A stretch of DNA of 64,000 nucleotides from assembly GCA_902771735.1 (NCBI GenBank), contig CACXXO010000012.1, positions 1 to 64,000 of the forward strand, in the 5' to 3' direction. Made by a program: the position numbers and the translations under genes. Shown here piece after piece: positions 8,566 to 17,297 of the stretch (within the stretch, counting starts at the first letter, position 1; each line of letters opens with the position of its first letter). Under the pieces are notes generated by a model. It had not been told where the DNA came from. It saw only the letters and a program-made list of their open reading frames with translations, and did no database searches. The stretch is from an uncultured Bacteroidota bacterium (GTDB lineage Bacteria > Bacteroidota > Bacteroidia > Bacteroidales > P3).

Positions 8566-10236
8566 ATGAAAATCCTGCTCATCACTCCGCCACTCACGCA
8601 ATTGAACACCCCCTACCCTGCCACGGCCTACCTAAAAGGGTACTACAAGGAGCAGGGGCACGAAGTGCATCAAGTAGACCTCGGCATCGAGGTGGCCGAC
8701 CGAGTGTTGAGCCGTGAGTATTTGGAAAGCATCGGTTTATTTGAGCATGCGCGGTTGATAGAACAGGTCAAACGTTTCCTGCGAGGGCAGGACGACACGC
8801 TGGGCCCAAGGATTGCCAATCGCTCATTGTTGCCTGAGGGCAAACGTTTTGAGCAATTGAACGAAGACAATCTCGAGTGGTCGTTCGGAGTGAGCGGCAT
8901 CACCGACAAAGCCATGCATCTTGCCACACTTTTTATCGAAGACATTGCCGATTATATCCGCGAACATGTCGATTCCCACTTCGATCTGGTCCGCTATGCC
9001 GAATACCTGAGCAACGACGCCCCCTCCTTCGATCCTCTTTACAAGGAATTGCATCAAGAGCCCTCTCCCATCGACCGGATGATGCTCGACATGCTGGCTT
9101 CCCACACGGCAAAATTCCATCCCGACAAAGTGTGCCTCACAGTGCCATTCCCAGGCTGTCTCTATGGTGCATTGCGCTGTGGACAGTGGCTCAAAACCAA
9201 CACTCAGGCAATCATAGAAATCGGTGGCGGTTTTCCCAACACCGAGTGGCGACAGTTGAGCGACAAACGCATCTACGATTTTTGCCACGAAGTGGTCATC
9301 GATGGGTGTAAAGACGGCGACTCCTACTGTCCCGACTTCAGCGATCTACCAATTGACAAATATCTATCGCTCACCGAGATAACAAATCCCATGCACCGAC
9401 TGTGGAGCCAAGGGAGATGGAACAAGATGGTGATGGCCCACGGCTGCTACTGGCACCGCTGTGCATTCTGCGACACCTCTTTAGACTACATCGGTCGATT
9501 CAAAGCGCCCGAGGCTTCAACTGTGGTAGACCACATGGAGCGAGTCCTGGATCAGACCCATCGCACGGGTTTTCACTTCGTCGACGAAGCCCTACCACCC
9601 AAGCTGTTACGAGAGGTCGCCGAAGAAATTCTAAAGCGTGGACTGACAGTGAGTTTCTGGGGCAATATCCGGTTTGAGAAAGCTTACACAGCTGAACTGT
9701 GCGACCTGCTGTCCGAAGCGGGCATGGTGGCTGTGAGCGGCGGATTGGAAGTGGCCAGCGACCGCCTGCTCAAGTTGATAGACAAGGGCGTCACCATCGC
9801 ACAAACCGTCGATGCCTGCCGCCACCTGCGCGATGCCGGCATCATGGTGCACACCTACCTCATGTACGGATTCCCCACAGAGACACTGCAAGAGACGGTC
9901 GACGCGCTGGAGACGGTGCGGAGGATGTTCGACGAGGGCATCGTACAGAGCGCCTTCTGGCACCGCTACGCCATGACCTGCCACTCGCCCAGCGGACTCA
10001 ACCCCGAACGATATGGCGCCCGACGCACCACACAGGAGCCGAACCCATTCTGCAACAACGAGGTGGACTGGCTGCCACTGAATGGCAGCCCACAATTCGA
10101 TTACGACATCGATGCCGTAGGAGCTGCCATACGGTTGGCCACATTCAATTATATGAATGGATTGGGGCTGGACCAGCCCGTCCGCTCGTGGTTCCCCATC
10201 AGAGTGCCACGACCGACGCAAGAAAAGAAACGCTGA
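8566..10236 (+). CDS. B12-binding-type radical SAM protein
   Basis: The 556-residue protein starts KILLITPPLTQLNTPYPATA, typical of the N-terminal cobalamin-binding-like domain of B12-dependent radical SAM enzymes. The radical SAM barrel follows at about residues 285-480. The cluster motif is GCYWHRCAFCD, with Cys at 294, 299 and 302. This spacing is CX4CX2C, not the usual CX3CX2C. Later blocks agree with a radical SAM barrel: FHFVDEALPP, FWGNIRFEKAYTAELCDLLS, GGLEVASDRLLKLIDKGVT and MYGFPTETLQE. Such enzymes catalyse methylations or rearrangements on unreactive carbons. The substrate is unknown; the secreted protein 3 bases upstream is the best candidate partner. Its stop abuts the stop of the convergent lipoprotein gene. 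Confidence 0.85.
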   Translation: MKILLITPPLTQLNTPYPATAYLKGYYKEQGHEVHQVDLGIEVADRVLSREYLESIGLFEHARLIEQVKRFLRGQDDTLGPRIANRSLLPEGKRFEQLNEDNLEWSFGVSGITDKAMHLATLFIEDIADYIREHVDSHFDLVRYAEYLSNDAPSFDPLYKELHQEPSPIDRMMLDMLASHTAKFHPDKVCLTVPFPGCLYGALRCGQWLKTNTQAIIEIGGGFPNTEWRQLSDKRIYDFCHEVVIDGCKDGDSYCPDFSDLPIDKYLSLTEITNPMHRLWSQGRWNKMVMAHGCYWHRCAFCDTSLDYIGRFKAPEASTVVDHMERVLDQTHRTGFHFVDEALPPKLLREVAEEILKRGLTVSFWGNIRFEKAYTAELCDLLSEAGMVAVSGGLEVASDRLLKLIDKGVTIAQTVDACRHLRDAGIMVHTYLMYGFPTETLQETVDALETVRRMFDEGIVQSAFWHRYAMTCHSPSGLNPERYGARRTTQEPNPFCNNEVDWLPLNGSPQFDYDIDAVGAAIRLATFNYMNGLGLDQPVRSWFPIRVPRPTQEKKR

Positions 10237-10689
10237 TTATTGCCATCCGGAAACACAGTGCATTTCGACAAAACGAAATATATTTTCTTCAAGAGGAAGG
10301 CTGAAGCCAATGGTTGTATCCTTGGAATTGTAAACGAATGGAATCTCAATTTCTCCCACCCTGGAAATCATCCGTCCTTCGTTCCGCGTGCTGTCGAAGG
10401 TATAGTCGAACGGGGTGTTCAGCGTATTTGATTCATTGAATGGATGAGTAATCATCGTAGTGACCGTCAAGTAGCTATGGACACCGTCGTCACTAAACTT
10501 CAGATTGGAAACGATTGTTTCATCCCACTGGTTGTCGTTGACAGTAAGAACCGTGTCGAAGGAATGTAACCATGAAGTTCCGGCCAGAAAGCGGTCCGTT
10601 GATGATTCAGGGGTCGAGACTTCATTTTTATCACAGGAAGTAAGAAGCAGGGTGAACGCCCAAACCACCAATAGTTTTTTTCGCTTCAT
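10237..10689 (-). CDS. Small lipoprotein of unknown function (lipocalin-like pattern)
   Basis: The 150-residue protein has a lipoprotein signal peptide with lipobox LLTSC (Cys at about residue 19). After a short Ser/Thr linker comes LAGTSWLHSF, then beta-strand-like segments. The xTxW start followed by a small beta-rich domain recurs in three other lipoproteins of this window (24132, 26808 and 45420). It resembles Bacteroidota lipocalin-like lipoproteins, which probably bind a small hydrophobic ligand or act structurally in the envelope. The start codon overlaps the MgtC stop by 4 bases, so it is the last gene of that transcript. Its stop directly abuts that of the radical SAM gene. Confidence 0.75.
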   Translation of the reverse strand: MKRKKLLVVWAFTLLLTSCDKNEVSTPESSTDRFLAGTSWLHSFDTVLTVNDNQWDETIVSNLKFSDDGVHSYLTVTTMITHPFNESNTLNTPFDYTFDSTRNEGRMISRVGEIEIPFVYNSKDTTIGFSLPLEENIFRFVEMHCVSGWQ

Positions 10690-11168
10690 TGATTCATTTT
10701 TTTTTGTACGTCTTCCTCGTCATCTCCACGGCGGAGACGCTTGATATAGAGTTCGATGCCCTTGAGACCCCAGTTGATAAGGATGATGACGGAGACAGCG
10801 ATAAGTGCAAATTCCCACATGCCATAGCCGCAGAGACAGCCCACGGCGGCGGAGCACCAGATGGTGGCTGCCGAAGAGAGGCCGTGGATGGTGAGACCAT
10901 CCTTCATGATGACGCCAGCGCCGAGGAAGCCGATGCCGGTGACCACCTGCGAGAGAACACGGAGGTTATCATTGTTGACCGGGCCGCCTGCCAGCCTGGC
11001 ATTCATGATGACGCTCTCGCTTATCAATATAAATATGCACGCGCCGACGGCGACGAGCGAGTTGGTGGTGAGGCCGGCCTGACGCTGCTTGAGTTCGCGC
11101 TGGGTGCCGATGATGACACCTGCGAGGAGGGCGCAGGCGAGGCGGAAGATAAATGTTTCTAACGGCAT
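10686..11168 (-). CDS. MgtC/SapB family inner-membrane protein
   Basis: The 160-residue membrane protein has about five transmembrane helices. The MgtC signature is clear: RLACALLAGVIIGTQREL with the conserved Arg-Glu, then LTTNSLVAVGACIF, GIGFLGAGVIMKDG and GLSSAATIWCSAAVG. MgtC proteins are linked to growth in low magnesium and, in pathogens, to survival in macrophages; in other bacteria the role is less clear. The tail is charged and cytoplasmic (LRRGDDEEDVQKK). It overlaps the rsmI stop by 10 bases and the lipoprotein start by 4, placing it in the yebC-rsmI-mgtC-lipoprotein run. Confidence 0.9.
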   Translation of the reverse strand: MPLETFIFRLACALLAGVIIGTQRELKQRQAGLTTNSLVAVGACIFILISESVIMNARLAGGPVNNDNLRVLSQVVTGIGFLGAGVIMKDGLTIHGLSSAATIWCSAAVGCLCGYGMWEFALIAVSVIILINWGLKGIELYIKRLRRGDDEEDVQKKMNQ

Positions 11169-11833
11169 AATCCTGATAATATTACTACAATCTCGCCTTT
11201 GACTTCTTTCTGTTGGAAGTGAGCGAGGACATCGGCGAGAGTGCCTCGGGCGGTCTCGGCGTGGAGTTTGCTGATTTCTCGGCTCACACTGACCTGTCGG
11301 TCAGGGCCAAGCACCTCTATGAGTTGCTCCAAGAGTTTCACCAAGCGGTAGGGGCTCTCGTATATAATCATGGTGCGGTCCTCGTCGGCCAAAGCATTAA
11401 TGGCCGTCTGACGGCCTTTCTTATGCGGCAGGAAACCGAGAAAGACGAACCTGTCGCACGGCAGGCCACTGTCTATCAATGCCGGCACGAAGGCCGTAGC
11501 GCCCGGAAGACATTCCACATCGACACCCTCCTTGACGGCTTCGCGCACCAACAAGAAACCCGGGTCGCTGATACCGGGAGTACCGGCATCTGTGACCACT
11601 GCGATGGTGATGCCCGACTTGAGACGTTCGACGAGACCCGCAACAGTTTGATGCTCGTTGAATATATGATAACTCTGCAACGGAGTATCGATGCCGTAGT
11701 GCTGCAGCAGCACACGCGAGGTGCGGGTATCCTCGGCAAGGATAAGGTCGACAGACTTGAGAACCTCGACGCCACGGAAAGTCATGTCGCCGAGGTTCCC
11801 AACGGGTGTCGGTACTAAAAACAGTTTCGACAT
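11159..11833 (-). CDS. rsmI: 16S rRNA (cytidine1402-2'-O)-methyltransferase RsmI
   Basis: The 224-residue protein belongs to the tetrapyrrole-methylase fold family. Diagnostic blocks are LFLVPTPVGNLGDMTFRGVE, LILAEDTRTSRVLL, VVTDAGTPGISDPGFLLV and LPGATAFVPALIDSGLP. RsmI uses S-adenosylmethionine to 2'-O-methylate C1402 in the decoding centre of 16S rRNA. It is shorter than E. coli RsmI (286 residues) because the C-terminal extension is missing, as in many Bacteroidota. Its ATG overlaps the last base of yebC and its end overlaps mgtC, which implies coupled translation. Confidence 0.93.
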   Translation of the reverse strand: MSKLFLVPTPVGNLGDMTFRGVEVLKSVDLILAEDTRTSRVLLQHYGIDTPLQSYHIFNEHQTVAGLVERLKSGITIAVVTDAGTPGISDPGFLLVREAVKEGVDVECLPGATAFVPALIDSGLPCDRFVFLGFLPHKKGRQTAINALADEDRTMIIYESPYRLVKLLEQLIEVLGPDRQVSVSREISKLHAETARGTLADVLAHFQQKEVKGEIVVILSGLCR

Positions 11834-12573
11834 TATTCTTCCTCGAAATCGTCGGGGATTTCCATGTCGTGGTAGACGTTGGTCACGTCATCGTCCTCTT
11901 CGAGGATTCCGATAATCTTCATGACCTTGCGGATGGTCTCCTCGTCGACCTGACGGAGGCTATTGGGGATACGCTGCAGTTCGGCGCTCTCGCACTCTAT
12001 ACCTTTCTGCTCAAGCATCTTGACCATGTTGCCAAAATCCTCATAAGCGGTGTAGAGAGTCAGGTACTCTTCATCGGCCTCCATCTCTTCCAAACCACCG
12101 TCGATGAGTTCCATCTCCAGTTCGTCGACATCCATCTCCGGCTTGCGGGGTACCACGAAGACTCCCTTGCGGTCGAAGAGGAAGCTGAGGCTGCCATTGG
12201 TCTCGAGGGTGCCACCATACTTGTTCATGATAGACTTGACGTTGGCAACAGTGCGGTTGTTGTTGTCGGAGAGAGCTTCGATGAAGAGGGCGATACCATG
12301 GCTGACATGGCATTCGAAAGTAAGTTCCTGCATTTGTGCGGCGTCCTTGTCGTTGGCTTTGCTAATGGAGCGCTGCAGAGTATCCTTGGGCATGTTGCAT
12401 CCGCGGGCGTTCTGCACGAGCAAACGCAAACGGGGGTTGCTGTCGGGATCGGGACCACCTTCGCGCACGGCGATTGCGACCTGTTTGAGAATGTTACTCC
12501 ACTGTTTCGAGCGCTTGGCATCGGCTGCGCCTTTGGCTCTCTTGATCTTTGACCATTTGTTGTGTCCTGACAT
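11833..12573 (-). CDS. yebC: YebC/PmpR family protein
   Basis: The 246-residue protein has the family start MSGHNKWSKIKRAKGAADAK, then the three-domain pattern (NPRLRLLVQNARGCNMPKDT, YGGTLETNGSLSFLFDRKGV) and an acidic C-terminus. YebC-type proteins were first described as transcriptional regulators. Recent work links members of the family to helping ribosomes through polyproline and related stalls. Length and motifs are normal. It is followed on the same strand by rsmI with a 1-base overlap and is preceded 31 bases away by trmB. Confidence 0.95.
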   Translation of the reverse strand: MSGHNKWSKIKRAKGAADAKRSKQWSNILKQVAIAVREGGPDPDSNPRLRLLVQNARGCNMPKDTLQRSISKANDKDAAQMQELTFECHVSHGIALFIEALSDNNNRTVANVKSIMNKYGGTLETNGSLSFLFDRKGVFVVPRKPEMDVDELEMELIDGGLEEMEADEEYLTLYTAYEDFGNMVKMLEQKGIECESAELQRIPNSLRQVDEETIRKVMKIIGILEEDDDVTNVYHDMEIPDDFEEE

Positions 12574-12604
12574 AATGAATTAGTATTTAATTATATTATT
12601 TATA

Positions 12605-13267
12605 TTAATTTGTTTTCCATTGTATATAGGTGATGGGCATGTTCTTCTCAAGGAACATGCGTTCATAAAAGGTCTGTGTGAGCTTTGCCTCGCCGTCGTA
12701 GTCGGTGCGATAGAGGTCGTCGGTACTGAAAAGCACCTGAACATCGCGCGTAGGCAGCACTTCGTTGAGGGTATAATCGTAAAGTTCCGGGCTGTCGGTT
12801 TTAAGGTGCATCATGCTGCCGGGGGCAAGGAAGCGGGCATAGGTGTCGAGAAAACGGGGCGAAGTGAGCCGTTTGTTGGGTTTCTTGAGCTGTGGGTCAC
12901 AGAAAGTAATCCATATTTCGGAAACCTCGCCGGGGGCAAAGAATCGATCGATAAGTTCAATCCGTGTCCGGATAAAAGCCACGTTCTTCATTTGCTCCTC
13001 GTTGCTGGTCTTGGCACCGCGCCACAGACGGGCACCCTTGATGTCGACACCGATATAGTTGCGTTCGGGGTGGATGCGAGCCAAGGCGATAGTGTAGTCG
13101 CCCTTGCCGCAGCCCAGTTCCAACGTAACAGGGTTGTTGTTGCCAAACTGCTCGTGCCACCTACCCCTCAGTGCAAACCCCTCTTTTTCCAACTGGTCGA
13201 AACCCACCTGGAAAAGATTGGGGAATGTGAGGTTCTCGGCGAACCGTTGCAATTTATGGTGTCCCAT
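12605..13267 (-). CDS. trmB: tRNA (guanine46-N7)-methyltransferase TrmB
   Basis: The 220-residue class I methyltransferase carries NNPVTLELGCGKGDYTIALA (SAM-binding motif I), NYIGVDIKGARLWRGAKTS, EIWITFCDPQLKKPNKRLTS (the DP.PK substrate region) and LKTDSPELYDYT. These match TrmB, which makes m7G46 in the variable loop of tRNAs. The start MGHHKLQRFAEN is chosen because the longer frame would run into the HU/SPOR gene. The ATG lies 4 bases after that gene's stop, so they share a transcript. Confidence 0.93.
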   Translation of the reverse strand: MGHHKLQRFAENLTFPNLFQVGFDQLEKEGFALRGRWHEQFGNNNPVTLELGCGKGDYTIALARIHPERNYIGVDIKGARLWRGAKTSNEEQMKNVAFIRTRIELIDRFFAPGEVSEIWITFCDPQLKKPNKRLTSPRFLDTYARFLAPGSMMHLKTDSPELYDYTLNEVLPTRDVQVLFSTDDLYRTDYDGEAKLTQTFYERMFLEKNMPITYIQWKTN

Positions 13268-13271
13268 CGGC

Positions 13272-15416
13272 CTAAAGTTCTTTGATGACAATGTCGCCGT
13301 CGTACCAGCTCTTGATATGGTTATAGAGAGCTTCGGCCTTGGTGCGGGTCGGGGCGCTGCCCATACTGACGTAGTACATATCGTTCTTTTCGATAATATA
13401 GGCGTCACACCCCTGCTCGTGCAAGCGGGCGGTCATCTTGGCAGCAGTACCTTTGTTGAGGTAGAAACCGGCGATGATGTCGAATCCCTGTTTGCTGTTC
13501 TTCTCCACATAGACAAACTGCGGAGCATCCTTGTCAAGCTGAGCCTTGGCGGGTTTCTTGGGTGCCGCGGCGGCACGTTCTGTCTCCTTGACCTGCTGAA
13601 CCTCAGCGGGGGTTAACTGCTGCGTTCCTGCCTGAAGGTTCAGTTCGTCGACCACCTGGTCGAGAATCTCGTCGAGAGCCTTGACATTCATCAACTCGCC
13701 CTGCACAGTGTGGCGGGCAACATCGGCATAGGTATGCTTCAACCACGGCTCCGCGCGATGATATACATAGTCCTCATAGGGAATAAAGCGCTGCACAGCA
13801 AAACGGGGGCCAAGCAATTTTTCCATTCGTTCGTTGACATATTGGCGCACACGGTCCATCATAGGCACACGGGCGCTGCGATAGCCGCGGTCGGCAAGGA
13901 AGTTGTTGATATATTCGGCCATGTTGGCGCAAACGATGTCACCATTGCGGCCAATCTCGCGTTCGCTGTATTCAATCAAGTCGGGGTTGTAGGTCAACGC
14001 ATTGATGTATGGCACGTTGAGGTGCTTGCCATTCTTGGCCTGGGCCGCCTCGCCGTCGCCACGGCTGCAATTCTTCATGCAGAGGAACACCACGGCAGCG
14101 GCAATCAGCAAAAGCAACAGCCACCATAACCATTTCAACCCATGGCGTCTATTCTCGTCGTCGTATTCCTTCTGCTGTTTTTCCACCACTTCTTTCGCCC
14201 GTTTCTTGTTTTCTTCCTTCATCTGTCGGGCGGCCTCCTTTGCTGCTATTTTCTCGGCTGCCTTGCGGAGTTTCTCTTCCTCTTTCAGTTTTCGGGCAGC
14301 CTCTTTCGATGCTTCCTTCTGAGCCTTGAGAGCTTCCACGTCGACCACCGGGGTACTCTCGGCGGCGGCAACGGGCTCGCCCTTGGCCACCTGGCTGGCG
14401 GCCACTGCGGCGAGCACGGCAGCTTTCTTCTCGGCCTTGATGCGCTCTTCTGCAGCTTTCTCTTCGGCACGACGCATGCTCTCCTCCTGCTCCCGGTTGG
14501 CTCTGCGGCTATCCTGTTCGGCACGTTCCTCGGCTTTGCGAAGCTCCTCTTCGGCACGGCGTCGCTCGCTGGCCTCTTTGCGTTCCTCGGCTTCGCGTTG
14601 CTGGGCCAAGAGTCGCTCCTCCTCTTCGGCATCCTTTTCGGCACGACGGCGCAGGCGTTCACGCTCCTTCTCGGCCTTGGCTTCGGCTTTCAGACGTTCT
14701 TTCTCGGCTTTGGCCTCGGCTTTTAGTTGCGATTTCGATTTGGGTAGTTCGTCAAGTTGCTTGAGGCTTTCCTTCCACTCGTCCGATACACTCTTTGGTG
14801 CGTTCACATCATGTTCGGCTTCAAGTTCGTCTGCCGGTTCGGGTTCAGGCTCCGGTTCAACGGCAGGCATAGGCTCTTCTTCGGGCTCGGGGGCCGGGGC
14901 GACGGGCTCGGGCTTGGGGGCGGGAGTCGCTTCCACCTTCTTCACAACCGTAACCTCAGGCTCATCCTCAAACTGAGCGAAGGGATCCTCGCTACCACTA
15001 TGGTCGTAGGTCTTCACCTCTTCAAGGAGGGTCTCGCTGCCATTGCCGGCATCAATCACCACTCCCTCGGCCATCTCGAAGCCATAGCTGTCACCCACCT
15101 TGGTGATAGTGCCCAGCCCTTCCAGGCTGTGTTCGCCGGTGAGTTTCAGTTTGTCCTTGAGTGCATCGAGGTAGTTGCGCCACATCTGGCGTGCCACCTC
15201 TTCACTCACACAATCGCGCTGGGCTATAATTTTCACTATGCTGTCGTCGCCTGTGGTAGTCTCGCTATACACGATGTTGCGGGTAGCAGGATAGTAGATA
15301 CGCGTCACCGGGTCGTGGTGCGGAGGCTGCTCCACACTATCAAACGTACCGATCTCGGGCAGTTCCACTTTCTGCCCTTTTTGCAGCAACTCAGCAATTA
15401 AATTGGTTATATTCAT
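13272..15416 (-). CDS. HU-domain / SPOR-domain membrane protein
   Basis: The 714-residue protein has four parts. Residues ~1-130 hold two HU/CCDC81-like modules (LQKGQKVELPEIGTF, YPATRNIVYS, EEVARQMWRNYLDAL). Residues ~150-215 are a Pro/Glu-rich linker, and ~225-420 are a long Lys/Glu/Ala/Arg coiled coil. One membrane helix at ~425-446 (WLWWLLLLLIAAAVVFLCMK) leads to a periplasmic part ending in a SPOR domain (~635-714: FDIIAGFYLNKGTAAKMTAR, YYVSMGSAPTRTKAEALYNH). SPOR domains bind glycan strands stripped of stem peptides at the septum. The HU-like part should face the cytoplasm and could bind DNA, so the protein may link chromosome and division site. It sits between kdsB and trmB. Confidence 0.88.
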   Translation of the reverse strand: MNITNLIAELLQKGQKVELPEIGTFDSVEQPPHHDPVTRIYYPATRNIVYSETTTGDDSIVKIIAQRDCVSEEVARQMWRNYLDALKDKLKLTGEHSLEGLGTITKVGDSYGFEMAEGVVIDAGNGSETLLEEVKTYDHSGSEDPFAQFEDEPEVTVVKKVEATPAPKPEPVAPAPEPEEEPMPAVEPEPEPEPADELEAEHDVNAPKSVSDEWKESLKQLDELPKSKSQLKAEAKAEKERLKAEAKAEKERERLRRRAEKDAEEEERLLAQQREAEERKEASERRRAEEELRKAEERAEQDSRRANREQEESMRRAEEKAAEERIKAEKKAAVLAAVAASQVAKGEPVAAAESTPVVDVEALKAQKEASKEAARKLKEEEKLRKAAEKIAAKEAARQMKEENKKRAKEVVEKQQKEYDDENRRHGLKWLWWLLLLLIAAAVVFLCMKNCSRGDGEAAQAKNGKHLNVPYINALTYNPDLIEYSEREIGRNGDIVCANMAEYINNFLADRGYRSARVPMMDRVRQYVNERMEKLLGPRFAVQRFIPYEDYVYHRAEPWLKHTYADVARHTVQGELMNVKALDEILDQVVDELNLQAGTQQLTPAEVQQVKETERAAAAPKKPAKAQLDKDAPQFVYVEKNSKQGFDIIAGFYLNKGTAAKMTARLHEQGCDAYIIEKNDMYYVSMGSAPTRTKAEALYNHIKSWYDGDIVIKEL

Positions 15417-15423
15417 GATGTTA

Positions 15424-16194
15424 CTATTTTTTTTCGTTCATTTTCAATTCACGCTCGGCAGCCTCGAGGTCTTCAGGAGTGTCGATGCCAATATTGGCCG
15501 CCGCCGTTTCGCGCACGGCAATGGTATAGCCTGCCTCAAGCCATCGCAGCTGCTCAAGTTTCTCGCTGGTTTCCAAACTGCTCTGCGGCATGGCGCACAC
15601 CTTGGCCAGCACCTCCGGGCGAAAAGCGTAGATACCCACATGCTTGAAATAATCGCCCTCGCCGAGCCACTTTCCAACCTCCGCATCGCGGCGGAACGGA
15701 ATAGCCTGACGACTGAAATAGAGCGCATTGCCAGCAACGGTGCACACCACTTTGACATTGTTGGGAGACATCAGCTCCTCGGTAGTGCGAATACGGGTCT
15801 TGAGGGTGGCAATAGCGGTTTGCGGATTGTCGAAACAAGCGGCCAGCAGCTGCAGCTGTGCAGCGCTGACAAAAGGTTCGTCACCCTGCAGATTGATAAC
15901 CACGTCGAAACTACGGCCTTGACGGCCAATGGCTTCCACCACTTCGCCGCAACGGTCGGTGCCACTCCGGTGACGGTCGGATGTCATCATCACACTACTT
16001 TCGCCGAAGGACTCCCTCATATGATTGAAGATGCGCTCGTCGTCGGTGGCCACCACAGCGGCTTCGATACCGGGGGTATGGGCGGCCACACCATAGGCAT
16101 AGTCTATAATGGGCTTGCCTCCCAGCAGAGCCAACGGCTTGCCGGGGAAACGCGTCGAAGCGTAGCGTGCAGGTATGACGGCCAGTATTTTCAT
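15424..16194 (-). CDS. kdsB: 3-deoxy-manno-octulosonate cytidylyltransferase KdsB
   Basis: The 256-residue nucleotidyltransferase starts KILAVIPARYASTRFPGKPL. It carries VVATDDERI, SDRHRSGTDRCGEV and FDVVINLQGDEPF, the hallmark blocks of KdsB, which makes CMP-Kdo from CTP and Kdo for the lipopolysaccharide inner core. Length and motifs are normal. It lies 9 bases after the dNK stop and 7 before the HU/SPOR ATG, in one minus-strand run with the promoter at 16911. Confidence 0.95.
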   Translation of the reverse strand: MKILAVIPARYASTRFPGKPLALLGGKPIIDYAYGVAAHTPGIEAAVVATDDERIFNHMRESFGESSVMMTSDRHRSGTDRCGEVVEAIGRQGRSFDVVINLQGDEPFVSAAQLQLLAACFDNPQTAIATLKTRIRTTEELMSPNNVKVVCTVAGNALYFSRQAIPFRRDAEVGKWLGEGDYFKHVGIYAFRPEVLAKVCAMPQSSLETSEKLEQLRWLEAGYTIAVRETAAANIGIDTPEDLEAAERELKMNEKK

Positions 16195-16203
16195 CTCTCT
16201 CCT

Positions 16204-16833
16204 CTATTCTTCGTTGCCGAACAAACTGTTGAATTCGGCGTCAATCTTATTGATAATCAAACCCAAATCTTCGCGATTCTCAACAAAGTCGAGTTCCTCG
16301 GTGTCCACCACAAGCATTTTGCCCTCATAGGCGGAGGCCCAGTTCTCGTAGCGATTGTTAAGGTTGGTCAGGTAGTCGAGGCGAATGCTGCTTTCATACT
16401 CACGCCCCCTCTTCTGTATGTGGCGGATGAGCGTCGGCACGTCGCCGCGCACATAAATGAGCAGGTCGGGCTTGGGCAACAACGAGTAAGTCAACTCAAA
16501 AAGCTTGGTATAGGTCGTCAGGTCCCGCGTGGTCATCAAGCCCATATTCTGAAGGTTGGGGGCGAAGATGTAGGCGTCGTCGTAGAGCGAGCGGTCGCGG
16601 ATGAAACTCTCGCCCGAAGCCTGCAGCTCGGCAAGCTGCTTGGCATTGGCATACAGCGAATGGACCATCATATTGAACGACCAGCGGCGCATGTCCTCAT
16701 AGAAACTATTGAGGTAGGGGTTCTCCTCCGACGGGCCATACACTGCACGGTAGCCGTAGTGTTTCGACAACAGCTTGGTGAGCTCCGTCTTTCCTGCTCC
16801 GATATTTCCCGAGATTGCTATCTGCATATTCAT
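16204..16833 (-). CDS. Deoxynucleoside kinase (dNK family)
   Basis: The ~209-residue kinase has the P-loop GNIGAGKTELT and the dNK/thymidylate-kinase-like blocks PSEENPYLNSFYED, FIRDRSLYDDAYIF (ERS/DRS motif), LLIYVRGDVPTLIRHIQKRG and RLDYLTNLNNRYENW. It salvages deoxynucleosides by phosphorylation with ATP; the exact base preference (dA, dG or dC) cannot be read from sequence. Three nearby starts are possible (16848, 16833, 16827). I chose MNMQIAISG because relatives begin just before the first beta strand. It is the first gene of the dNK-kdsB-HU/SPOR-trmB run. Confidence 0.9.
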   Translation of the reverse strand: MNMQIAISGNIGAGKTELTKLLSKHYGYRAVYGPSEENPYLNSFYEDMRRWSFNMMVHSLYANAKQLAELQASGESFIRDRSLYDDAYIFAPNLQNMGLMTTRDLTTYTKLFELTYSLLPKPDLLIYVRGDVPTLIRHIQKRGREYESSIRLDYLTNLNNRYENWASAYEGKMLVVDTEELDFVENREDLGLIINKIDAEFNSLFGNEE

Positions 16834-16910
16834 TTTTTCACGCCACATAATTCCGTTTTTTATTTGATACAGAATTATATGGCATCATTATACCATAACC
16901 TTTAAAAATG

Positions 16911-16918
16911 CAAATATA
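16911..16918 (-). promoter_or_regulatory. Bacteroidota -7 box for the dNK-kdsB operon
   Basis: On the minus strand this reads TATATTTG then CA, matching TAnnTTTG. It lies 78 bases upstream of the chosen dNK start. Confidence 0.65.
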
Positions 16919-17035
16919 CGCATTTTTTTTATATAATAGAAAAAAAAGTGTCCCACCAGACCATTTTTCAGTCATCCCCCACCCCCATCCGCCCACCCCC
17001 GGAAAGACCCTCCTGCCGCCCACCCCGTTCCACAG

Positions 17036-17112
17036 CCCTACCGACTCCCTACCAACTCCTACCGTGGTAGGAGTTGGTAGGGAGTTGGTAGGTGATTGAT
17101 AGGTAGTTAGCA
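17036..17112. repeat. Intergenic palindromic repeat, copy 2
   Basis: Perfect 20-bp arms (17044-17063 and 17066-17085) flank a 2-base GT centre; the variable unit is GTAGGGAGTTG. To the right the 11-bp periodic units continue to about 17112. It sits in the 495-base divergent gap 16834-17328 between dNK and nadC. The rest of that gap holds the two promoters, a C-rich stretch at 16976-17040, and AT-rich DNA with no gene. Confidence 0.93.
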
Positions 17113-17255
17113 CCTACCTGACCGAAAGCAGTCATTTAGCGGATTTTAAGTTAAAATTAACATTTCGGGACAAGGAAAACAACATTCCAAGATATACGTT
17201 TTAACAATAATTCACACACGAAAAAACAATATTTGTACACGTAAGAAAAAAAACG

Positions 17256-17263
17256 TATCTTTG
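17256..17263 (+). promoter_or_regulatory. nadC promoter (-33 TTTG and -7 TATCTTTG)
   Basis: TATCTTTG is preceded by TTTG at 17232-17235 with a 20-base spacer, close to the Bacteroidota consensus. A transcript from here would start at about 17268-17271 and begin directly with the hairpin at 17266-17297. Confidence 0.75.
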
Positions 17264-17265
17264 CA

Positions 17266-17297
17266 TTTTGGAAGGATGGCGTTCCATCCCTCCAAAA
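17266..17297 (+). promoter_or_regulatory. 5' leader stem-loop of the nadC transcript
   Basis: The 14-bp near-perfect stem (17266-17279 with 17284-17297, one mismatch) has the loop CGTT. It lies at or next to the predicted transcript start, 31 bases before the nadC ATG. No T run follows, so it is not a terminator; a role in mRNA stability or control is possible. Confidence 0.55.
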
